Below are positions 1-10,188 of a stretch of 64,000 nucleotides of DNA, in pieces. The DNA is from Melastoma dodecandrum. Its lineage: Eukaryota > Streptophyta > Magnoliopsida > Myrtales > Melastomataceae. The notes under the pieces were generated by a model. It was not told where the DNA came from. It ran no database searches and saw nothing but the letters and a program-made list of their open reading frames with translations. The stretch is from NCBI GenBank assembly GCA_029817715.1, contig JARUPY010000465.1, positions 62,001 to 126,000 on the forward strand, written 5' to 3'. The translations under genes were made by a program, and so were the position numbers. Each line of letters starts with the position of its first letter. Positions within the stretch are counted from its first letter, which is position 1.

Positions 1-2075
1 TGCCTATGTTGACAGCGAGAAGTCGGGTTCGTGCATCTGTGAAGAATGGTTGGTAGGAACAGTATCAGCTGCAGCACGAAATTGTTCTCCTATCAAATCC
101 TTCTCCTCTGCTGTTCCTGTGGGTGTTCCCGTGCCTTCATCATTCAGTGCGCCTTCTTCCACTACCTTCTCCTTTCCTTTGTTCCATTGCAGCAAAATGT
201 TTACACCCTCCTCGGATTTAGTTAGGCTGAAGTCAGATTCAGACGCAATGTTACACCTCACAGCACCCGGAGGATCCAGCATTGCAGATAGTTTATCAAG
301 AGCTCGCGCAAGTTGTGCTTCACGCGGGTCAGAGTACTCATCGGAGCCTTCTGGCAAATTATGTGGCATCTGAGGAGGATGATACGGGACCAAGCTCTTC
401 TCCGACATCATACTGGAGCCTACCTCGACAATAGGAATACTGGTGTCCCTGACTGGCACACCGGAGTCTGTCGGTGGAGAAATCGGCTTCGACACATGTT
501 CAGCCGGGTTCACATCAGCCATTTTACGTGTGCAACCTTCATCAACACCCTCGAATGCATGATCTTCCTTTTCGCCTCCTACGACCTTCTCCTCAGACTT
601 ACCATGATCTTCTTGCATAACGGGATGACCTTCTCGATGTCTTTCTCGTCTAAGTTCTCTTAGAATAAATCCCAATTTGCGGACGATGTGCTCATTCGTA
701 GCGTGGAGTCTCATAACAGAAAGTTCCACATTCTGCTTAGAATATAATGCCGATAATCAGTAATTCAAAATCAGGTAGATAAACCAAATGATAAACACAT
801 ACAGAGCACACTACGAAATGAAGCATACCTTTAGACGACGCAGCACCACATCCATCTGCCCACCTTGGGTCGCAGCGTCCACTTCTTCGTCGGCGTTACT
901 TTCAACCTCGCGGGATTCCTGTAAAGGGACACAATCAGAATATGACCCGACGACATGTCAAAATTACAGAAGTACACATGCAGTAGGCGAGATAATCGTA
1001 CAAGTTCAGCAAGATCAGCATTTGCAACTCGGAATATGGCCTTCAGCCGGTCATCGTCCCAATCCTGGCATAAAGGAGTACTCCTGCTCGCAGTTCTTGA
1101 CGTGCTCTCCTCCAATGACTTCTTGCAAGCGTAAAACATCTGGTGGATTTAAAACAGTATCATCAACACAAGCACTTGTTGACATTAATAATTACAAACT
1201 CAATACAATGAATAAGCAACACACACAGCTAGATAAACCTAAACATTCTCACCAGCAGGAGATGCACACAGCCACCTATATACTTTGCATGATGTCCTTT
1301 GAAGGCCCTCACTTGGCTACATAGAGTATCGACCACATGAGTGGCCCAGTCAAACTTGCAGATGGAGCCGACGTCGCGTGTCGCGAGCAGGTACTCCTTG
1401 TCGATGTCGAACGCCGTCGTGGGGCACAAATATGATCCTAGTATGAATAATACAACCTCCACTTTCCATACGTCGTCGGCCTGCTCTCTTCTCATCATGC
1501 TACTTTCCACGGACTTAAGAGAAATCTTACCCCTCTTCAGATGCGTCTTCAGCTCCTCGTGGACGGTATCCATGTGTCCGCTAAACGGGACACCTACTTT
1601 CGTAGCCGGAACGCCAAACACCGCCTCCACATCCGAAGAGAGCATTCGATGTTCCACACCGTCGATGACCATAACCCTCTTAACAGGGTCGAACAACTTC
1701 AGAAGACACTTCAAGGCGTTGTGATGGACTTGCCGACTTGCCAGATGCAGTAGCCCTTCAAATCCTAGATCAGACAGCGCAGCCCTCTTGGCATCGTTAA
1801 AAGTATTCAGCACAGCTAACAACTTCCGCGGACTACACCTTGTATAAAGATAATCCTGTAACAATATATCCGCGAACACCTCAGTAATAGAATCGGGAAT
1901 ACTGCCAACACTCACAACAAATGGTCATCATCATTACCTTCGGTTTTCGGACACCCTTCGCCTTCCCCTTTTGAGCAGATGCTGGTGTGTTACCTTCAAT
2001 TCCACCTTCTCCAGGATCATAACCCGCTGCCTCATGTGAATATTCTCCAAGCAAATCAGCAAAATCTCCGTCCAT
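1..2075 (-). mobile_element. Transposon-derived plant mobile-domain gene, partial
   Basis: A multi-segment minus-strand coding region that leaves the window at its left edge. Visible pieces are an acidic N-terminal leader (2075 to about 1938), a long conserved segment (about 1912 to 1250), a third (about 1139 to 840) and a charged tail from 732 to 1 joined by a good acceptor. The long segment resembles the DUF1985/aminotransferase-like mobile-domain proteins carried by Mutator-like elements, often with a Ulp1 protease outside the part seen here; this is from memory of the family. The first donor, after residue 46, has no acceptor restoring the frame of the second segment, so the copy may be broken. 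A repeat-rich stretch lies just upstream. Whether protease or transposase domains follow cannot be seen. Confidence 0.55.
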
Positions 2076-2399
2076 ATCTGCACTTCCAAAATCTCAGTCA
2101 CGGTTCACATTGCATCCCAAATGCATATCAAATTTAAACGAAATGAACATCGGACCCCACTCCAACTACACGCCCAGAAAACAAACCAAATTCAAAGCAT
2201 AACACGAAGGAAATGAAAAGCCAAAGCATATCAATACCGAACCAACGCAAACCGAACCAAATCAAATCAGATTGTGTTTTCACCAGACTGTACCATAACA
2301 AGCAAACCATTCCCACTCCCAGGTACACACTTACCGGCACAGACCCAGACCAACTTCGACCCAAGCATGGGCCAACTAAGCACGACCACCCACAAACAA

Positions 2400-2935
2400 C
2401 AACTCACGTCGATGATACGGGAGACGGCCAACACCCACACCCAAACAAATGACGACGCCCACCACTAACCCATACCCTAATGACACGCGAATACAGGGCA
2501 CGCCAAGCGGAAGCGGAAGCGGGGTAACTTCCAGCCCGCGGCGAACTCCATCGGCAATGCTACGGACGGCGAACTCCATCGCCAACGCCACGGACGGCGG
2601 CCGGAAGGGAACGCGCAGCAGGAAGGGACGATCGCCGGAACCTACCAATGCAAAGAACGGAAACCCGACTCCAACTAAAACCCAAGCACGACCCAAATCA
2701 GCACGACCCAAGCACGACCCAAATCAGCAACAACGATAACCACCACCCACACCCAAACAAACGACGCCCACCACCGACCCGAACCCTAATCAAACGCGAC
2801 AACACGTACTGCAAAGCGGAAGCGGAAGCGGAAGCGGGGGGAACTTGCAGGAAAGCCGATGGCAAAGTTGATCCGGAACACCACTAACGGCGGCTGGAAA
2901 GGGAATCGCACCACGGAGGCGACGGCGGCCGGAAA
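2400..2935. repeat. GC-rich degenerate duplicated segment
   Basis: Two stretches about 320 bases apart (near 2430-2535 and 2750-2850) share the same order of landmarks: ACACCCAAACAAA, then GACGCCCACCAC, then CCCTAAT, then runs of AAGCGGAAGCGG. Between them is a smaller duplication around ACTCCATCGGCAA / ACTCCATCGCCAA. No coding sense is evident on either strand. The segment sits between the mobile-domain gene and the AT-rich repeat array and is probably transposon interior. Confidence 0.5.
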
Positions 2936-3039
2936 GGGAAGCTCGGTTACGAAGGCTACGAAACAAATGACTACTTCGGTCCTCCAAAATTAGTAACAAG
3001 TGTAGTAACCAGGGTAGAGATGTAATTTCACAACATAAA

Positions 3040-3720
3040 TAGGGTCGGTGTTAGGTTCGGGAACACTGTTCAAAGTAGTAAATCTATTCGTAAACGTCTT
3101 CATTTTTTAGTAACTGATTACTACTTTTTTTAGTAAAAAGGGCTCAAAATTGGTAAAAATTACTACGAGGAAGAGCTTTTTACTAACAAAAACTCAAGAA
3201 TTAGTAAACAGATACTACTTATGGGCGTCATTCGTACAGTCCAAAGTAGTAAAATTTACTACCTTTTTTACTAAAATTGCGCTGACTTTACTAAAACATT
3301 TCCGTTAGTAACGTCAACGCAGATGTAGTAAAAAAAGTAGTAAATTTTACTCCTTTTTTTACTACAACTGGTTTGACTTTACTAAAATACGAAAAAATTT
3401 CGTAAAGTCAACGCAGAAGTTGTAAAATAAGGAGTAAATTTTACTACTTTTTTTACTACATCTGCGTTGACGTTACTAATGGAAATGTTTTAGTAAAGTC
3501 AGCGCAGAAGTAGTAAAATTGAACTGGAGTGAACAGTGAAGAAGTAGTAAAATTTACATACTTTTTTACTACCTTTGCGTTGACTTTACTAAAGGTTGAC
3601 CGAAAAGTAGTAAAATTTACTACTTTTTTTACTACTTTCGCGTTGACTTCGTTAGTAACGGTCAACTATTAGTAAATTTTACTACTTTTCCTTAGTATTA
3701 ATTAGTAAACTACGTAACGG
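3040..3720. repeat. Array of AGTAGTAAA/TTTACTACT inverted repeats
   Basis: The motif AGTAGTAAA, followed by TTTACTACT in inverted orientation, recurs throughout, usually linked to a GTCAACGC-type element. The strongest unit is a near-perfect inverted repeat: 3278-3353 pairs in register with 3431-3506 (76 bases each, two mismatches), closing a loop of about 77 bases. Further weaker copies lie at 3240-3270 and 3540-3690. Such subterminal repeat arrays are known at the ends of plant DNA transposons and bind transposase. The link to the adjacent mobile-domain gene is inference from position only. Confidence 0.7.
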
Positions 3721-3758
3721 TTACGTGCACGTACCGTTAGCCGCTTCCCGACAAAAGG

Positions 3759-4110
3759 CTATCTCGACAGTTTTGCCAAGAGAACGCATGATATAGCTTT
3801 GTTGAGAACTTTGATGCAGCTAACTCTCGCATAACTCGGCATTGGAAGCATGTGCATCACTTGCTCGGCAACTCCATTGGATTCTGCGGTTATAAGGCAA
3901 TATGACACCCAGAAGAACGCCATCGACTGAGACATGACGTTGAAGTTGAAGGCTCCAGCTGTTCCGAGATTGTGGAATTCATTACCGAGAAGCAAGCTTC
4001 GCGCCTCCTCCAGACACTGAATTGCTGTTTGCGCAAGACGTTGAAGGACCACTTCAGCATAAAGCTTTCCCCATTCTTGGTCAATAACCCCTTATCTTAC
4101 GATCGCGAGA
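3759..4110 (-). pseudogene. Unrecognised protein-like fragment
   Basis: The minus strand holds about 115 codons of protein-like sequence beginning near GVIDQEWGKLYAEVVLQRL and ending at a stop near 3759. An upstream in-frame stop lies at about 4096 and no ATG matches the conserved-looking start. It has a helical, alanine- and leucine-rich character with no motif I can name. There is no donor or acceptor that clearly attaches it to another exon. It is probably the remains of a gene captured or broken by the neighbouring repeat insertion. Confidence 0.3.
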
Positions 4111-4781
4111 TTCTGGGTACAGCTAGAAGGGGCTATCAAAGATGCAGTAGAAGAACCTGCTGTTGTACTAAAAAAAGCTGATTGATTATAGTGAAAAACT
4201 CGGTCATGTTGAATTGCATAACCAAGCTATGAATCGGTTCCGACGCGGTGAGGTAGAACATGACCTCATACTACCCATTCTCGTCTATCCACGGTTTCAC
4301 GCCGATCTGCTAATTATTCTGCTTCGCCACATTCTTCCCATCAATGTGATCTCATATGAAAAGGAGATTACAACGGCCAAAGACTCCCCGATCAAAACAA
4401 CTCCCAGTTGAAATGGGTTACGACAAAAAACGGGCAAACTCAAAGGATAGTTAAGAGAGTTTGGCTTACTATATATAGTCTAGCAGAGTGAAATTCCGAG
4501 CTTGTATGTTAGGCTCTCATATAGATCGGTCTTATATTCTAACAAAATATCAAAGCCCGGTTTAACCCAGTGACCAGTTCAACAGAAGTTAGTAATTTGA
4601 ATAGTCTCGGCTTTCCGCCAACCAATCTCTAAAAGGTTATCCAAAGACTTTTCCAAATCCCCTTTCAGATCCAAGACTTCACCCTTCTTCTTCCTCCTCG
4701 TCTTTAGTTCCATTACATTGCCTTTTATCTTATTGCACGACCTTGGCCACCTGAAGAACTTGTCCAAAGGTCGAGATCGTC
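4111..4781. other. Upstream region of the UGT73 gene
   Basis: No gene is visible here. A TATATATAG stretch lies at 4470-4478, about 300 bases before the UGT73 start; it could be a TATA box only if the 5' UTR is long. No other element is convincing. Confidence 0.3.
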
Positions 4782-6242
4782 ATGGGCAGCGGAAACGATC
4801 GTCCCATCCATGCGTTCTTCTTCCCTTTCATGGCCCCGAGTCACATGATCCCGATGGCCGACATGGCTAAACTGTTCGCGCTCTGTGGCTGCAGGTCCAC
4901 CATTGTCTCAACCCCATCCTGTGAGCCTGTGTTCTTCAGATCCATCGGTCGAGCACGGAGCGCTGGGCTTAATATTGAAGTTGCCGTCATCAGGCTGCCC
5001 CTCGAGGAAGTCGGGCTCTCCCAGGAGCATGACAGCGTGAAGTCCCTCATGTCGCCACCAGAAGTACGTGACAAATTCCTGAAGGCCGTGACGCTCCTAG
5101 AAGGACCTCTAGGGAAGCTACTGGAAGAGCAGCGTCCGGACTGCTTGGTTTCCGACGTCTTCCTCGCATGGACGAACGAGGTTGCAGCCAGGTTCGGGGT
5201 ACCACGCCTCGCGTTCCATGGGATCGGGTACTTTCCCTTGGGGGCGAGCGAGTGCATCTGGCGATACAAACCTCATGAGGAGGTCTTGTCAGACTCAGAA
5301 CTGTTTGTGATCCCGAATTTCCCAGGGGAAATTACCTTGACGAGGTCCAAGCTACCAGATTTCCTCCTAAAGGAGTCTCCGTTAACGAAACTGTACAAAG
5401 AATCAAAGGACTCCGAGATAGGCAGCTATGGGATAATCATCAACAGCTTCTACGAGCTTGAATCTGCTTATGCCGACCACTACAGGGGCTTCCTGGGGAG
5501 AAGGGCATGGAGTATTGGTCCAATTTCATTGTGCAATAAGGTGATTGAAGACAAGGCTTGCCGGGGGAATGAGTCATTGGCTGATCGGGACAGTTGCCTT
5601 CTTTGGCTGGACTTGAAGGAGCCTGGCTCGGTCATGTACATCTGCTTCGGGAGCTTGGCTGACTTTGGTCCGGTGCAGCTTCACGAGATTGCCATGGGTC
5701 TAGAGAGCTCCGGCAGTTCATTCCTTTGGGTAGTGAAGAAGGACCCAAACATCGAAGCCAGCAAAGAGGAGTGGCTTCCTGAAGGGTATGAGGAAAGGTT
5801 GAAAAACAGAGGATTGATCCTAAGAGGGTGGGCACCACAGGTCGCGATCCTGGAGCATGAAGCAATGGGGGCATTCGTGACGCACTGCGGGTGGAACTCA
5901 ATCCTGGAGGCGATATCCGCTGGGGTCCCAATGGTGACATGGCCAATATCCGCCGAGCAATTCTACAACGAGGAGCTCGTCGTGCATGTGCTTAGGATAG
6001 GAATACCTGTAGGGGTTGAGGAGTGGACAGCGTTCACAGAGAATAACACAGCCATAGGCAGAGAAGCCCTGGAGAGGGCCGCGAAGAGGATCATGTCGGC
6101 AGGCGAGGAAGGGGAAGCAATGAGAGGTCGCTCAAGGGCGCTCGCAGCTACGGCGAAGCACGCGGTCAGAGACAGCGGGTCGTCTCACTCTGATCTGAAG
6201 GCGCTACTGCAACTACTGAGATCTCTCAGGACAATATCTTAG
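4782..6242 (+). CDS. UDP-glycosyltransferase, UGT73 type
   Basis: A 486-residue intronless family-1 glycosyltransferase that transfers sugar from UDP-sugar to a small acceptor, in the cytosol. The N-terminal acceptor half starts with the family's PFMAPSHMIP motif; His21 is the expected catalytic base. The C-terminal PSPG box is a complete 44 residues, from WAPQVAILEH through HCGWNS to SAEQ; the final Gln fits glucose as donor. The sequence around it matches the UGT73 group, whose members act on flavonoids, coumarins, abscisate and triterpenoids. The acceptor cannot be predicted. Length is normal for the group and the reading frame is clean. The first ATG of the frame is used and is followed directly by the conserved N-terminus. 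Confidence 0.93.
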   Translation: MGSGNDRPIHAFFFPFMAPSHMIPMADMAKLFALCGCRSTIVSTPSCEPVFFRSIGRARSAGLNIEVAVIRLPLEEVGLSQEHDSVKSLMSPPEVRDKFLKAVTLLEGPLGKLLEEQRPDCLVSDVFLAWTNEVAARFGVPRLAFHGIGYFPLGASECIWRYKPHEEVLSDSELFVIPNFPGEITLTRSKLPDFLLKESPLTKLYKESKDSEIGSYGIIINSFYELESAYADHYRGFLGRRAWSIGPISLCNKVIEDKACRGNESLADRDSCLLWLDLKEPGSVMYICFGSLADFGPVQLHEIAMGLESSGSSFLWVVKKDPNIEASKEEWLPEGYEERLKNRGLILRGWAPQVAILEHEAMGAFVTHCGWNSILEAISAGVPMVTWPISAEQFYNEELVVHVLRIGIPVGVEEWTAFTENNTAIGREALERAAKRIMSAGEEGEAMRGRSRALAATAKHAVRDSGSSHSDLKALLQLLRSLRTIS

Positions 6243-6442
6243 CAAGTCGAACTCAACCCCTACATGTAATCAGATCAAATTTTCCCGTATCATCATGCAT
6301 TGTATAAGGGAATAGTGGTCAACAAGTGGGCAATTATTGTCTCTTTTATTACAACTTCAAATCATGACACGTCCAGATTGTTAGAAGAACTTTTTTTGAA
6401 AAGCTGAAATCTTTTTGGGAATGAGTTTATATATATTTTTTT

Positions 6443-7029
6443 GGCAAAATATCAATTTATGGCCTCAACTTTGAGCCAACTTTCTGTTTTGTCCTTAACT
6501 TAGTTTGTTATATAATTTTGTCACCAACTTTTGTTTTTATTTCTATTTTGGCCAATCATGAATTTCTTCTAGCGAAAGCCAAACAAGGCCTTAATATAGT
6601 CTAACATCTATTCTATAATAGTGGAGTTTTGACATCTCATTCATTCGTCTCATAATCCACTTTATCCGTAATAGTCGCCTCCTAATAGAACATCATCCGA
6701 CATTCATTGATTTTTCATATTTTTTGACAACATCAGCAACTATCGTTAACTTCGGTTTCCAATTCACTTGATTTGTTCATCATAATTTTATAATAAAAAA
6801 ACAAATGAAAGGTTTCAATATTATTTCCTATTTTTTAAAATCTTTTTTCGTTTTAGTCGATAAATGAAAATTGTCTATTAAGGCATTGTTTGGCTTTCGC
6901 TAGAAGAAATTCATGATTGGCCAAAATAGAAATAAAAATAAAAGTTGGTGACAAAATTATATAACAAACTAAGTTAAGGATAAAACCGAAAGTTTGATCA
7001 AAGTTGAGGCCATAAATTGATATTTTGCC
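6443..7029. mobile_element. MITE-like element with 152-bp terminal inverted repeats
   Basis: Bases 6443-6594 and 6878-7029 are inverted copies of each other, in register along the full 152 bases with about six mismatches. Both ends begin GGCAAAATATCAATTTATGG. The 283-base interior is AT-rich with no coding capacity. The structure is that of a non-autonomous DNA element with long arms (Mutator-like or a foldback MITE). Target-site duplication is unclear because both flanks are T-rich. Confidence 0.88.
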
Positions 7030-7464
7030 TATTATTTTTCTTAACAAGGAAGACTTTGACTAGTAGTTAAAAAAAAAAGTGAAAAAGAAGTCGATCTAAA
7101 ATCATCGTGATGGTAATAAAAAAAGGTACTGTTCGGACAAGAGCACGGCATCCACAAGGAAAGATCGTCGTTCAGTTAAGAAGCCCTCGGGGGCCGCGTT
7201 TTCCATCCTTCACTCGTTTCTTTCCTCGCTCCTTCCCTGAAGACGCGATCAAGACTCCAGAAACGCGCTGAAGGTTTGGTTCGATCATCTGTATAAATCA
7301 GATTCCGAACAAGGAGCTTTTTTGAAGTTGTCTTGTCGTTGACTGTTTCCCGTCCCCTGAACCACCCACTCAGTTATTGGGCTGACGAAGTTCCTTTTTT
7401 TCTCTATCTCTTTGCTCGTTAGATAGATCTACGTGAAAGCCAGTTTCTGTGATCTTCCTCTCCC
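7030..7464 (+). promoter_or_regulatory. Promoter and 5' UTR of the C2-domain gene
   Basis: No gene is present between the MITE and the C2-domain gene start. The last 250 bases are pyrimidine-rich with TTTCTCTATCTC-like tracts typical of plant 5' UTRs. No clear TATA box was found. Confidence 0.3.
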
Positions 7465-8929
7465 ATGTCGATTTCTGGGATCCAAGGCCACCCCCTCGAG
7501 GTCACGGGTAAGAAGCTTTTGATAGAACCGTTTTTTGTTCTGGGTCGGTGTTTTTGGGTATCAAGATCGTTTATTTTTTTTCTTTTTTTTTCTCTTTCTG
7601 GGTTTGTTGCAGTCGTGGGTTGTACTAAGCTTAAGGACACGGAGTGGATTTCCCGGCAGGATCCATACGTCTGTCTCGAATACGGCAGCACCAAATTTCG
7701 CACCAGGACCTGCACAGGTTAGTTGGTTGATTAGGGTTTTGACTGTGATATCTGGTTGTCTCCTGATGGGTTGGAGAGTTTAATTGGTTGGATTTGAGAT
7801 TTTGTGTGTTTGTGTGTGAATTTCTGCAGATGGTGATAGGAACCCTACCTTTCAGGAGAAGTTTGTGTTCACCCTTATCGAAGGCCTCAGGGAGTTGCAC
7901 GTAGCTGTTTGGAACAGCAACACCATTACTCTCGATGCATTCATCGGCAGCGGAAGGTAGCTTACTATGCCCTTAGTATCTTTCAAAGTTCCTGTGATCT
8001 GATTTATTTGGCTCCTTGATGTTCTCAATGGCTTAGTCTGATGTTTCTATTCTTTCCGATTTTGAAGGATTCAGCTGCAGAAGGTTCTTTCGCAGGGCTA
8101 TGATGATAGCTCATGGCCTCTACAGACCAAAACTGGCAGGTAAAGTTGTTGGTTGAACATTTCTTGGCCTCGCATGCGTACGACTACTTGTGACGAAGAT
8201 TTGCATTTTAATCAATTTCAAGACTTTGTGCAAATTCCTTTGATTGGCGATTTTTAACTCCTGTTTTGTTATAATTTTCAGGCATGCTGGAGAAGTGCGA
8301 TTGATCATGCATTACGCAAATGCTAATGTAAGTAAAACTTCATATTAACCAGATACCAGAAGGCTTTTACATCGCTGCACAAATATAATGAATGCTGAAA
8401 ATCAACTCACTAACCCGTTCTCATGATTTTGCAGAGACCCACAGCCTACCAGGCAACATCTGCATCACCCTATATAACACCATCTGCTCCACCGGTATCT
8501 ATGTATTCTACGCCTCCACCGGCGACAGCTCCTTATACTCCACCAGTGTCCGGTGCACCTTATGGTCCACCGACGACAGCAGCACCCTATGCCTCACCAG
8601 CCAGCGCATACCTGTCTGCTAGCCAATATTCTTATCCACCACCACCACCAAACCCAGCCGCGTTCCCACCACCTCCAAACCCAGCTGCATTCCCACCACC
8701 ATCGGGTTACCCTCCTCCACCGTACCCCCCACCAACTTCGGTTTATCCCCCACCTCCTTACCCGCCACCTCCTGGTGGTATTCCATATGGCCCTCCAGGT
8801 ACTTCTTGTTATAACATCAACTAGCATTCCACTGAATTTAATCATCACTGTCTGTACTAGTGCTAAATCTGTTATGTTCGATTCGCAGGTCACTATCCTC
8901 CCCCGCCGTATCATCCACGTCCATACTGA
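7465..8929 (+). CDS. C2-domain protein with proline-rich tail (SRC2-like)
   Basis: Seven exons: 7465-7507, 7613-7717, 7830-7956, 8068-8139, 8282-8327, 8435-8798 and 8889-8929, giving 265 residues. Residues 1 to about 95 form a C2 domain, with the typical V-GC--L-D-----DPYV beginning and later NPTFQEKFVF; C2 domains of this type bind phospholipid, often with calcium. From about residue 105 the protein is a proline/tyrosine-rich tail built of YPPPPYPPP-like repeats, ending HYPPPPYHPRPY. This layout fits plant SRC2 and elicitor-responsive C2 proteins, which act at membranes in cold and defence responses. All seven exons join with canonical GT-AG sites. The tail is coded almost entirely by one exon. 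Confidence 0.9.
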
Positions 8930-10188
8930 GAAAGCCATTCTTTTATTTATAGCCCCAGTTTGATAGTTTGCTACCGTGAAGGTGTTAGAACCTTTCAATA
9001 GTGTACATGTCTGTTAGTGTGCCGAACATACATGTGTCGTGATGGGTAATTTTGAAACAGAAAATATGTTGTTGTCTGACAGTACAGAACAGGATGTCAG
9101 TGGCTTCATGATGAGCCGTGTCGAAATTTCCCTTTCTTCTGTATATTGGAGTAGTAATAAGCCCGGTTGATGATTTAAAGACCTTCCATAACCATGTCGG
9201 ACATTCGAAAGATGAAAGCAACCGGATTTGTACAGACGTTTTATTGAAAAGCAGGCGCAGCAAGCCAAAGCTTTCATTCCAGCTTACTGGTGACTGCTTA
9301 ACAGTAATACAGTTGATACAGACCGACTAACAAAAGCCTAGCATTCTCGACGGTAGTCATCATTCTGGTGGAGGAATGACCTTGTGGCTGCATCACAGAT
9401 CATGATGCAGGCCAATTTTGAAATGAAACCAGAGTCATCCATCATTCTGGTGAGGAATGACATTGCGGCTGTATCACATAGATCATGATCCTGATCCCCC
9501 GCCAATTTTGAAAAGAAACCATCCGTGCATTAAAAACGTTCGCTTCTTGATAAATTTATTTGATTAGGATGCATATGACGGGCAATCCTTCTGCACCGAG
9601 CAACCTTAGTGGCAGACGGTGAACGGTGTATAACCCTGCCGGGACTTCGTCAAGCTTTAGGCCTCCCATGAGGATTATTTCCAGTATTAAAGGGTAAGGT
9701 TCAGCGTCTTAGCTTTGAAGGAAGAATAAGACCGAGGAGAAAAAACTCGGCAAGTTCGTAGAATCTACAGCAATGTAACAGTTCCTTCCTCTTTTCGTTC
9801 AGTTCCTTGATGTCTTGAATTCCTACAGTAGTGCAGTGATACCTGAAGTCTCTCGCATGACAAGTAAATAAAAACATGGGCCATGATTCAGCCCAAACAA
9901 TAAAGCAGGCCCATTTAAGTAAAGGCCGCAGACGGCCCAACATAGGACTTCAGATTGATGTCAACGCCCAACGGAAAAGAAATATAAGCTTCACTGTTCT
10001 TCCTTCCTCCCCTGTTCCTCATTCGAAATTCCACATGGACGCCGGTGATCGGAGATCGAGAGAACTATCTCCCCATCGATTCAAGTGATTGGGGCTTTGA
10101 TCTGTGGACTTGCGGACGAATCGGCAGGGGTTATCCGATTACGCGTGGGAATCGATCGGCGAAAAAAGAGGGAAGCTGATTTTTGAAG
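8930..10188. promoter_or_regulatory. 3' UTR of the C2 gene and UNC-50 promoter
   Basis: No coding gene is seen. Bases 9340-9530 contain a short duplicated phrase around CATTCTGGTG-GAGGAATGAC, twice about 90 bases apart. From about 9870 to 9945 there are several GGCCCA/TGGGCC site II-type motifs, which in plants mark promoters of housekeeping genes bound by TCP factors. They lie about 250-320 bases before the UNC-50 start and probably serve it. Confidence 0.4.

Noticed and set aside
4841..5946. Antisense open frames within the UGT73 gene
   Set aside because: They are shadows of the intact sense coding sequence.
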